Positions 1-11,785 of a stretch of 64,000 nt of DNA are shown here, in pieces. Each line of letters opens with the position of its first letter. The first letter of the stretch is position 1. This stretch comes from Dipetalonema caudispina. Its lineage: Eukaryota > Nematoda > Chromadorea > Rhabditida > Onchocercidae. The DNA is taken from positions 124,001 through 188,000 of the forward strand of contig JABVXV010000083.1 in NCBI GenBank assembly GCA_013365325.1. Direction: 5' to 3'. The notes beneath the pieces were generated by a model that did not search any database, was not told the DNA's origin, and saw nothing but the letters and a program-made list of their open reading frames with translations. Position numbers and translations under genes: made by a program.

Positions 1-399
1 TGCGCCAACTCAACCAGAAGTTCAGGTCACCAGGTCTGTCTTTTTGCGTATCTTGTAGATTTCTTTAGTTCGATTTTTTCTTTAGATTGCCTTTGTAAAT
101 GCATGATTGATTTCCAGTTCTTCTATGAGTTTTATCAAAAATTCGGATTGGTTTCCAAGCACACTGTATGTTGGTAGCTCAAGTCTCAAACAGTAAAATA
201 GTGCTTATCCATCAAATTTTATTCCCTCCAGTCAGTTTAATCTTAAAAAAAAGATAAAAATATAGGGATGCTTTGGAATTGTGAAGCTATAGAGTAAATG
301 AGTTAATTGTAATATGAGTTCATTGTTCTGTTTTCTAGATTTGCTAAAGCTTTTGAGACTTTCATACCAACAAATAACTATGTTGGTGGAATAAGTTAA
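1..399 (+). CDS. 3' end of an upstream gene (partial, two exons)
   Basis: Two possible terminal exons of a gene that starts left of the window. Exon 1-33 ends at a GT donor. Exon 339-399 follows a TTTTCTAG acceptor. Joined, they give an open C-terminal tail of about 31 residues that ends FAKAFETFIPTNNYVGGIS and a TAA at 397-399. The phase matches (two leftover bases AG plus A give Arg). I do not recognise the family. The stop lies only 32 nt before the ATG of the zinc-finger/BTB gene, so the segment could instead be 5' untranslated exons of that gene; all three frames of 339-431 contain stops. Confidence 0.4.
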
Positions 400-431
400 T
401 CGATTTTGCGTATAATACTCACTGATTTAGT

Positions 432-1622
432 ATGGAAAGTGGTGCAATACAGAATCGAACAAGTAGTAATGGTACAGGAACAGCTGGCACATCTGTCAGT
501 GCAAATGTTTGTGAGGATTGTAATCGAATTTTATGCAGTGCATCGAATCTAAAACGACATCGCGCGACTTGCAAAGCGGCTTCCACGTTCAAGTAAGTTT
601 TGTCATCAAATTCTCAGTTTTTAATTAAATTTTCATTGAAATTCATCAGCAACAGTCTTTTTGCCTTATTTGATTTTTCTGCTGGATAAAGTTATATATG
701 AATCATCTGGAAGATTCGTTTCATCTCATCATAATACGTATTCCAGTTGTTGATAATGAGCAATACTTGACATTAATCAGTAAACTAGCGTGAAATGATC
801 CTTATATACTTGCTGGAAGGTACGAGGAGTGACTTCACTTTGAATCATCATGTGCAACCATTACTTATTACCATAGTTTGTACTGTGTTTCCTGAAACTT
901 TAAAATCATGTCTAAGGAATTCTGTGATTCAATTTTTGTCGTTTACAACAATCTTTTTTACAGATCTGGGAGCACTAAACTTCAAGATCGACATTCAACC
1001 TCTGTTCTGGCGGCTTCACTAAGTACTCTTATGGAACAACCGTCCAAGGAGGAACAACAATATGAGAACGATCAAGTTGATGAACGTGGAAGCTCAATCC
1101 TTGATCGTTCATGTACTACATCGCTTGCTGCAACGAAAGAGACAGTGCCACAGAGTGTTCTTGTACCTGCAACAACCATCGACACTGCCACTTATTCTAA
1201 CGCAACCACAAATGCAGCACATCAACGGTCAAGCAGTGATGCATCGGTTACTTATATCACATATGATAATGCTAATGTAACGCCACTACAGCAACAGCAA
1301 CAGATAACTACAACAGTGCAGCCAATTTCGCAGCTGGAGTCATTGAAACTCGGAGCCGCTAAAGCTAAGCCATGGGTGATTTTTCTCGACATTTGCATAT
1401 TCTTTGCAAATATTTTTTTTTAATAAAAAAAAATTTTTCTTTTTTTAATATCTAAATAAATATCTAAATTAATTTATTCTTTCTTAATAGTTTTCTTGTT
1501 GAAAATTTTCGACTTATGTTGTATTTAAATCTTATATCTTTTTGAAGATAACTGTCGGTGAACATTTGCGAGCACGACATAATCAACGTATCATCCAGCA
1601 ACGGCAACAACAACAGCAACAA

Positions 1623-1685
<63 letters not shown>

Positions 1686-1721
1686 TATCAACAACAACAA
1701 CAACAGCAGCAGCAACAACAA

Positions 1722-1753
<32 letters not shown>

Positions 1754-4700
1754 AATAACCGAAATGCAGCGACAGCGCGAATCAGCTACACCTTATGTTC
1801 CGGAAAAATTGAGTGCTTATGCACAAGCAGTAACAGTGCCAGTTGCTTATGCCGAAGATAGTATTTCAGCCCGACTACGGCAACAAATTCCGGGCTCTGT
1901 ATTGACGTACAATGAGGATAATGTCGGTAGTGGCGACCAATCTTCGAGTCAGCTAAGCTTGAAACATAAGTTAGTTGAAAACCAAATTATAGGATTTTTA
2001 GAATCTCAAAAGACTTATGTTTCCTACCAAACGAACAGTAGGAAAAAGCGAAAAGTGATCATCAGTCATTTAGGAATTATCATCTTTGTAGCACACATTT
2101 TCATCAACTGAAATTGAATTGAAATGGGTTGAAAAAAAAATTAAAAGTACGCTGAATCTTAGAGTCCTAGAAATATAAAATTATATCCATTGATTATTTA
2201 GAATTATTCCTACGGATTTGTAAATCGTACAGCATACTTCTATAGTTATTTTATAAAATAAAACACTAGAAGATCGCATACATCATATTCTGTGCCGTAA
2301 GGGACAAATATTTTCCCTTACATAGCTGGTATATATTCAGGGATAATATCATCTTTGAGGGGATCTTTTTTTAGCGCCCCAAGACAGCTGTCTTATTACA
2401 CAACAAGGGTGCATTATGATGGTGACAGTGGCATTATCACTTGTGGTACTTATGACCAACAACAACAACGAAGAAATAGTTTCAAAATGGAAGAACCGTT
2501 ACTGAGGTAAATTGAGAAATGGGATTTCAAATATTTGCCAGTTTTTGCAAAACAGACTTTAATTGTTAGGAAACATCCGATTTGTTTTCAAGAGGAAGGA
2601 ATTTTATAACTAAAATACAAATTTCTTTTAGTGCGTTGATAATAAGTTACCGAAACGAGTAACATTGCAGTCCGCAAGATACATCCGCACGTGCCTCAGC
2701 ACCACCAATTTTAACAACATCCACTGTTCCAACCAATTATTCTGGTACGACACAATCACAGTTACCAAAAAATGAGAAATGTGAAGCTCGGCCATTGGCA
2801 AGTATTATCACAACTGCACCACTCTCCACGTTTGTTATCACAATTACTGTTTGATTTCGCTAACTAAACAGTTAGTTCGTTAACTTCGTAGATTTAAGAG
2901 ATATACATGAATTTGATAATGATAAAAATAATAGTTAAAATATACCCTACGAATTTGGTTATATTTGAAGAAGTTTAAACATAATAAGTAGAATGGAATG
3001 CACAAAGTTTGCAGTTGAGAGATAAATTTTCGAATCAAAAAATGTTTTTTTTTTCTTTTAAATTCAAGGTCATGCTGTGCAACTGATTCTAATCAGTCCC
3101 AACAGCAGCAGAGCACGAACTCTGCAGTGTTCACTACACCTGTGGTATGTGGCACCGTGCAACCGCAACAACCACCACCATCAACTTCATCAACAGCACC
3201 TTACCGGAGCAGTGAAAATATGTCATCTACTGCAACTGATAATTATCGTTATGAATGCCCTGAATGCCAGAAAACGTAAGCTCCATCCATCTGTACGTTG
3301 TCGTCCCACGTCACGTAAAAAAGTTATCACGTCTATATTTCATCTAAAGCTGCCTTGTTTAACACAATCCACTATATCCAGGAATCGGTTTTAAATGGCA
3401 ATTTAAAATCGCAGTGACTTGAGTATATATGGACGCAGAATTCAGTGTACATGGTCGTTCGAACATGTATGACAATAGAATTCTCATTTGCACTGCATGT
3501 TAGTACTGTAATGTGTAGCATGATTCTATATACCACTTTTTGTAATATCCTGAAAATATTGGCAAGATTTTAATTTGCATACCATGGATGAATCATACGA
3601 ATTGTGGCACCTAACCATTTAGAAGTTGAATTTTTTTCCGATAGTCTCGACAGTATTGAGCATAGAATTGGTTATATAGTAGGAAACGAGCAATGTGCTG
3701 TGCAGTGAGTGCTTCTTTTTCTGTTTTCATTCGAATGAACTGTTTTTTATAGCTCGAATTTTGAAGATGTGATTAGTCAATCGATTGATCGATCGGACAG
3801 TTGCTCGGTTGAGCGTGCCAGACGGGTTGTTGCTCAATCTGTGTAAAATTTTTGCTGCAAATCTTCGCACTTCATTTTCTGTGGTTGTGATGTACTGTAG
3901 TCTTACATCTTTCCCCTGCATTTCAAGTTTCAGTTCCTGGAATCTACTTTATTCTTGGAACCTTTCATTTTGTTATTAAATTTTTTATTCAGGTTTGAGA
4001 GGTTATGTAGGGATGTTATAGATGACATATCAACTGGTCGGAGATTAATTTCAGACGTTACAAATTTCTAATTAGCAAATGAGATGGATAAAATGATTTA
4101 GTACCTGACATAATCTATGATTGATCACGCCATCATAATGTTAACCATCCTCCTTATCCTACCTTACCATTTCAATTTCGAAGATAGGTGCAATATTTTA
4201 GAAGAACTAGTATTTAAGGTGAAAAAGGCACTGTGCTTTAGATCATTCACTCCTTGTTTCTGTTGTAGACCAACGAAGTTTGCCTGCATGCATGGGGTTG
4301 CATTTCAGATGAGCATTCTGCATTATGTGCTAATTTCAAGCATCTTATTTGTCGATTTTTCTACAGTTCGACAATCTATTGTTCTGTTTTACTATCCAGT
4401 CTTGCTTATCTATCACTTTAAATTTCCAGTGTATTCTAAATTTTCTAAATTATAACTTTTTTCTTAAATCAATTTTCCAATCTTCGTTATCTCACTTTCA
4501 TTCGCTCATGCCTCTATGTTAATTTTGGGTAATGACTTTCATTTTTAATGTGTAGTTTTTTTGTATGAAGGATAATTTTTCTAATGTTTTGCGACAAAGA
4601 ATTTTTTGGGTTTTATGTTAGAAAGTATTATTTTTCCTCTTACGGTAATTTAAAACTATTGATTTCAAATGATTCATGTTTTTTTTGCTTGTTTTTCAGT

Positions 4701-7700
4701 TATTCGTGTCGAAAAAACGTCAAAAGACATCGTATAGCGGTCCATAAGTTAACACCCGAAGAAGTGGCCAAGATTGAGCCGATACGAGTGCTGCTTACAA
4801 ATGATAGTGAACAGAAACAGCGACAGCTGCAGCAACAACGACAACGACAACTGCGACTACTTCAAACTACCGAATTAAAGAGTGTCAAGAGGTATTAACT
4901 TTCGGAGGATGACACCTTATTTGGATTGTTTTGAGGACGAATTAACTAGAAAAAAAAAGCGCATTTTACTCCATCCTGGATCTTAATTTTTCGATCAAAA
5001 TTTTGGAGAATATATTCTTCACATTTTTCTATCATCAATTCCTTTTCCTTAACTTTCTTTTGGACAACTTTCTTTTTGCAACTTCCTCGATCTTGAAGCA
5101 ACATAATAATTCAAACTCTTTAAGGCAATTGTGAAAATGTGAAAGATAGCCTGATTTTCTCAATTTATTTTGAACTAAGGAAAATTAAACACTACGAATT
5201 GGGTCTCTCCTTAACTTAGTTGGGTTTTTTTTTGCAGTCCGAAGCTATCAAATGAAAAATCGGATATGCAGCCACAACAGCAGCATTCTTCCGACTTTGG
5301 AAACAGCGCAGGTCAGTCAGTGCCGAATGTTATGCTGTCGCAGCAAATGCATCTTCAACTAGAACAACGACAGCAGCAGCTTCATCAACGCCAACTTCAA
5401 TCACAACTGCAACTTCAGCAGGAACAGCAACAGATTATATCAGGATCTGATCACTGTAGAGGTTCTGCTGCAGTAACATCAATAATACCTGTAAGCACCA
5501 GTTGGACGTCTTGCATTACACCTATGGCACCATCAACGCCGCAGAATGTTGGTGAATATCGGTTGAGCGAAGAAGAGGGCGTACAGCTGGCTGAAATTGA
5601 GGAGGATCTAAAGCGATCTGCAGAATACAAATTGGTAAGTTCTTTGGTGCTTTCCGATGTTATGTATGTCTAATATGGTAATATATAGCTTAATGACTAA
5701 AAAAAATGGGGGTTTTTAGTACTTCAGTTCTGGTTTTGATGGTAAGTTCTTATTGTGTAACTGAATGACTGTTAGATTCAACCACATTTCATTGTCTGAT
5801 TTCATTGAAAGTGTGAAGACTAGATGTAAGAAGTATAAACATCTAAAATGTATACAGATAATATTTAACAAAAATTCTACTTCAAATTGAAATATTTTAG
5901 ACCGAAGCAGATAGTGAATCGGATAACAGAAGACCGGTGGCTGAATTAGCAGAGGCTGATACAACTTTTCATGAAGAATATGAAGACAGCGCTGGGTAAG
6001 CATATTATAATGTTCTTAGTTCTAGAACCTTATTAGAATAGCAGTATTCCGTCGAACTCTTGTATTTAATCTGGTTAGCTATGTGTTACGCATTTAGCTT
6101 TCAGATTGCAGTTCGCTTAAAGATGTTTTATAGAATAAAACTGTATTTTAAATTCTTGGACTACAGTATTAATCAGACTGAAGTCAAACTATAATGGAGA
6201 TTTCAATCACTTTTTTCTTTTCTAGACGATTACATCCATCACATCCACCATCACTGTCATCGAATGGCGGAGTTGTTTCACCGCCATCGAATCCTCCTTC
6301 AAACAGTTCCGTCTCATCAAACTATCCCATCACGAGTCCTGTGGTTAGTAATTTAATATTTCCTCACATTATTAATCCCTATTGCTATATGCGGAAAAGC
6401 GTACAACGGAAACAGAAACTTGATATATATATATATATATTTTGGTAGCTAATCCACTGATTACCTGAAGAAAGAAACTCCCCAATGATAGTCGTCTAAA
6501 AATAATTTATCTCAAAATATGCCAGTTTATTTGTGTTTACTCTCATTTGTAGTTAGTGTACGAGTGAATATTCCCAAAGTGGTAAGTGCTAGGTGTGATG
6601 GTTATTTATGAAATTATTTGAGCACTTTTTAGCTTGTTCGGATTTTTATAAGAAACTCTATTTAAAAATAGGTCAAGCATGAACTTTAGATAGAGATCCT
6701 CTATTTGAAATCCGTGTTTGGACTATAAGTGTAATGAGTATGATTCAGTCAGTTTGATGCAAATACATTTTAATGTAGTGGCTTATGGCTGGTAGTACTT
6801 ATCAAAGTTTTCATTTCTTTCAGTTTTGCAAATTTTTAGGCCCCTCAGGTATCTTCAGTTCTATCGGAAAATGGTGGTTTTGCTGCACAATTACCACCCA
6901 TTAAAGCGCCACCTCCTTTGTCACCATCTCATTCTTCGCAACAGATAACGATGATGCAGAATCGGGGAGTGTATCATCAATCTCAACCGCGCATTTCATC
7001 AAATGAGAGTTAGTTTTGAAGATTTGTGTTTTTTGGCCGCTTAAGAAAAAATATTGCAGAAAACATTTAATTTACGTGAACTATGGACGACAGGTAGTTC
7101 AGCTTGACTTGAAATTTTTTTAAATGTTAGCTAAAGATTTAGTAGCTTTTAATAGACTGTACACCATTAAACTGAAGTATTTAATTAAACAATCTACTGC
7201 TTTTTAATAAAATTTCGAATAATCATGAGGTTTCGAAACTTTTTCTATTCTTGACTCCAAGTTAACCTCCAAAATCTTACAGCTAATATTTTTCTGGTCC
7301 TAATTCATAAGCTTGTTCTTTTACTTTAATTGTAATGAATTACGTCAGTTCAATATTCATTAGTGAGTGTGTCAGGTCAAACAGTAAATCCGGTATCGAT
7401 AGGTAGTACTGCTGTGTTCACAAAACCAGCAAACATTCGTTCGCAATACCCTCCTTCTACAAAGCCTCCCTCAATGCGAAACTATTTCCATTCCTCACCA
7501 AAGCAAAAGCAACATGTTTGCGTCGACTGTAATAGGTTGGTTATCTTTATATTTTTGACTATTTTAGATATAAGATAATTTATCTTTTGGAAAAGTATAG
7601 TTTTCACATGAAAAGCATTAGATGGAACAGTTTATAGATTGTGGACTAAGAAACGGCCAACATCTCGAGCAATTACTGTTGATAAATGAAATTCACAAGC

Positions 7701-10700
7701 TCAAATTTCTCGCTAGCTCCGCTGTCTTTGTCTTTCCTATCTCTGCTAGGATTATTTCGCCAATATTACTTATTCTTTGCATAATCCTGTTAGAAATAAA
7801 TCAAAATATCAATAATGCTTCCACTGCAATGTGTAATATCCTGTTGACGAGGATGTACCCCGCTCAAGCGGCTCAGGATATCTGCGGAGTAAATATTCAT
7901 TGTAATGCATCCGTTGTCTGCTAATACAATTTATCATGTAACTAATTTAAGGGCGCTTTCATCAGATTATTCACTTAAACGACATCGTTCTACGTGTGTT
8001 GAAGCGAAAGCTGCGGCTGCAGCAAAAGCAGTGGATACTGCAACTTCTGGTGCAGATATGCGCAGTGATGAATGGTGGGCAAGACTTATTAGTTTAAAAA
8101 GATTTTAAAATTAATTTAAGAATAGGGTATTTGATATAGAATAATTACTAATAAACTGATGTACTAACATAAATTTGCTCAACTTTCCATATAAAGAAAA
8201 ATTGTCTCAACTGAGAAATGTTTCAATTTCTATCCGTAATAATACTTTCAAACATACGTGAAACACTTTTCATTGAAAACACGTTTCGTTATCACTATCG
8301 CACATTTGCTGCAAATTAATAGAAAAAAGTGCAAACTTAGCACACACATGCAATTTTGCCTATTCTGGAATTTTTTAGCACAAAAACACTGCCAGAGCAT
8401 TATAATGATTCCGGCAATTCAAGATCATCTTCCATGCTTTCGAACGAACCAACAGTGAAAGAACCTTCGGTATTTTTTACAGTATTCTTTCATATATTAA
8501 TTTCGAACCGAACAATTCACTTACTTAATATAGTGATGGAGTGAAGGTCTTCTATATTTTTTAAATATCAAAATGAGTGCTAGTAGAACCCAATCTCTTT
8601 TGTAAATGATAGCACCTCATCATTTCAAAAAGTCTATTTAAAAATATTTTATTGTTCCAGTGCATAAATGCCTCGTCTTACGGACCGACCGATTCAGAAC
8701 TACGAGTGTCACAGCAGCTTACACCAGTATCAGCGAAGGTTGGCTTCCTGCTTCTGCCGTTTACTTGTTTAAATTTACATTCTGTGAATTTTTTCGAACT
8801 ACTGTTTAAAACTCATAATTAGTTTAGTTTATATTTCAGAATACCGATGTAATATTGCCTCAGACATATTCGTCGTATGATGAAGATGCGGATAATGGTG
8901 TTCTTTGTCGTGTTTGTGATTGCTGGTTACCTGGGCAACGGGAATTTGATCGCCACTGTGATGAATTGCATCCAGTTGCTGCCGATCCAGATAGTACAAC
9001 TGTACCCCAAACGTTAATAATTATTTGACATCTATAGGGATCATGCAATATGATTTGCAATAATAGTTGGATAAATAATACTCTTCTGCACTTTGATCTG
9101 TTATGCCATTTTTCGTTTTGCAAGTGTAAAACACTTCGCATACAAACATTGAGTCAGAACGGGAAAAAAAGTTGCCTGCAGGCCAGTCATAGTAACTAGA
9201 ACTTTTTATCAGTTACAGGTTTGAACAGACATCATTGCCATCCGGTTCAATAATGTTGAGCACAGCGATTTCATCAGAAGTGAGCTTGAATCCGTCGGGT
9301 CCGTACTCTGTTGCTGCTGCAAGCCGAAAGCGAGTGTCTTCAGATCCCCTTGAATCCGGAAGCTATTTCAGCACTAAAAGTGGGCGGCATTTATGTCAGG
9401 TACTAAAGTTCCTGTTTGTTGCACTGAAAAAACTACGGAAAGTAAATCGGGCTTCAAAAAGGTTTCAGTAACCAACGTTAAAGAATTTAAATACTTTTGG
9501 TTCTTTAGTGTATAATTATATAGTTCCAGACATGCGGGAAGTATTATTCGTCAGAATGGAATTTGGAAAGGCATCGACGAGAAAGTTGCCCATTGCATAT
9601 GAAGCGATTAAAAAGTATTGCTGATGAGAGAACAAGGTAACAAGCAGTGTAGAGCACATTATTATGTTAGAATTTGGTAGTTAAAAAGATAGTTCAGCCA
9701 ATAGTTTTTAAAGCTAATTAGTCCAAATATTTGTAATTAGACTTATCAAATTAAAGCAAGTATCATTTGATAAAATCTGAAATGTGTTTTGATGTGCTTT
9801 TCTGCAGTATTGATGGCAACAATGAACAGTGAGACCGTCTTTTTATTATAAACACTGATGCAGCGTGAAGTTTAGATATGTATGAAGTGGACAATAAATG
9901 GATTTTCATGCTGTATTTTCAGCTCTAGATCAAAAAAGTTAAAAAGGGTTAACTTTTTCGCAACTTAAATTATTTCTATTCAAGGTTGGCAAAATTGGAA
10001 CCAGTGGACCTGTTGCAGTTCCAGGCAACTGCAAGTACCAGATGGGTAGATGACTGCGCTTTGATTGTTGGCGAGTCTCGAATTGGTGTCCCAAGAGCGG
10101 TAAATTAGTAAATTTTTTAGCAAGATTTTTGTTAAAAGTATCCATGAGATGTCAATAATAATACTAATAACTACAGGTCAGTTTCGTGAAGTCTGAAGTA
10201 TGGTGAGTTTAGATTGGAGTAGAAGGCAAAGAAAGATGTAAGATCACTAAATTACAGTGGCAATTCTGTATCGCTGAAAAACAGAGTTAATGATTACGTA
10301 ATTTTTTGAATTAGAATGTTTAATGTTTTTATTTTAGATGCTTTCAAGAGCTTCAACGTATTTTTCATCTTTGTTTCAATATTATGAAAATCACAGTGAT
10401 GTTCCACTGCCAGTCCCTGTTGATCCCATCGCATTCCATCAAGCTATGGAAGCATTTAAGGGTCGATTACAACTTGACGGTATTCTTTTAATTTCCTATC
10501 AACTTCCAGTAATTTTTTAAACATGATCGATTTGGTTTAGTAATTACACTTGTTATCAAAACCCTTTGTTTTCTTTTTCAATTTCTAAAATTAAAGTAAA
10601 TTTCTTTAGGCAAAAATATTGACTGTGTATTATTTATGGCAGATAAATTCAAAATTAAACCTCTTTATGATCGGTGCGAACGTTTTATCGCCGAAAAAGT

Positions 10701-11227
10701 AAGTTCGAATGTTTATTTCTTCATCATTCTTTTTGATTTTTGATTCATGTCGATAGCTGCTCTTGTAAACATCCTCAACTGCGTTCATTTAGTGTAAATG
10801 CATTCCTTCCTAGGATACTCTCGATTTTCGTATAGAAAAGGTTGTAGTGATAGAGGATCTGGGCATTTGAAATAAGAATGCTTAACTGGATCATTCAGCA
10901 GCTATTTATGCGCGCATTATGCCTTTATGAACTTCGTGATCTTGCTCATTCAATTGTTGGCTATGTGAATAAGTTAAGGAAAACGATTATGACTAGTTCC
11001 GTTTTTTAAATGCGGTTAATGTGTTTGAACTACTTCAGTTGCCTTCATCGTCAGTGATGCATGCGATCCGGCTAGCTGAGCAGTATCGAATGTGTGAAAT
11101 AAAACAAGCACTTTTCGATTCGATTTCTATAGATGTATTTCGCAGTCTTGCAGCAGATGAGGATTATCGCCAGATGGGTGCAGAACTGAAAGCTGAACTT
11201 TTGGAAAAGTGGGGTACTTTCTTGTAA
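432..11227 (+). CDS. Polyglutamine, multi-zinc-finger BTB/POZ protein
   Basis: A probable nuclear regulator of roughly 1,300 residues in about 23 exons. It has five Cys2His2/Cys2HisCys fingers: C-X2-C-X12-H-X4-C near residue 28 (exon 432-592), YECPEC (exons 3097-3275 and 4700-4891), VCVDCNR (7364-7535 and 7952-8074), CRVCDC (8840-9012), and LCQTCGKYY (9219-9399 and 9530-9636). Exon 1548-1969 carries a tract of nearly 50 glutamines; exons 5238-5634 and 6226-7008 are Q-, S- and P-rich. The BTB domain spans 9985-10698 (WVDDCALIVG, then MLSRASTYFSSLF) and continues to 11227. Other exons: 964-1375, 2375-2506, 2671-2833, 5901-5995, 8379-8469, 8661-8738. The start follows a TTTAG that could accept a spliced leader. 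The junction between the exons near 10,902 and 11,036 and the extreme C-terminus are unclear. The family partner is not recognised, though BTB plus fingers fits a DNA-binding repressor or an E3 adaptor. Confidence 0.75.
1594..1756 (+). repeat. CAG/CAA polyglutamine tract
   Basis: Nearly pure CAA/CAG trinucleotide tract inside the third exon of the zinc-finger/BTB gene, coding almost 50 Gln with one Arg near the start and one Tyr in the middle. The mix of CAA and CAG means it is not one pure unit. The opposite strand reads as a long leucine ORF, which is an artefact. Confidence 0.95.
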
Positions 11228-11627
11228 ACGTCTAGAAGTTCCTATTCCATTTTATTATTTTCTCAGGTTTGGCACCTTGTACAGTTATTTTATTATCATT
11301 TTTATAAAGTTATCATGTTTTGTAGGCCTTTTCACTCCCTTACTTTTCCCACAGATGTTGATGGTATTTTTTATACTGCTGTACAATTACCTGAATTTCT
11401 AAGATAATTTCAACTTGTAGAAGGTAGATATATGAGTTTCGGATTATGTGAACTTAATTAAAATTATGGTGAGAGTACTATGCAGTGCTGCGTGGTTTGT
11501 GCTATACAAATTTTGCTTTTCTTTTCCACGCGATCTCTTTGATGTGCAATCTTCAGAATTAAAAAAAAAAGATAATGGTTCTGAATATTACCGTTGTTGA
11601 ACTTTTCTTTAATTCGATATATTTAAG

Positions 11628-11785
11628 GCCTACTTCCACTGTTTAGACCTTTTTTGGTAGAACGAAGTGACGCTGTTTGCGTTATTTTGCGTGCTATGGC
11701 AGTTGGACTTGCCTTTTCATTCATGGTACCAATCTTAACCAGAGCGGTTGTTGATGGGGCTGTGGTTAGCCGTTGCAAAAAATGA
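11628..11785 (+). CDS. Possible alternative 3' exon of the BTB gene
   Basis: After a TTTAAG acceptor an open frame of about 51 codons runs to a TGA. It carries a hydrophobic stretch (ILRAMAVGLAFSFMVPIL) that could be a membrane segment or an amphipathic helix. It can be joined in phase to a GT donor at TGGG|gtactt inside the last BTB-gene exon (about 11,212), which would replace the short end GTFL. A competing acceptor near 11,266 gives a different short tail. Its amino-acid composition looks coding, but transcript data are needed to decide. Confidence 0.35.

Noticed and set aside
1464..1754. Minus-strand poly-leucine ORF
   Set aside because: Reverse complement of the polyglutamine tract; no independent coding support.
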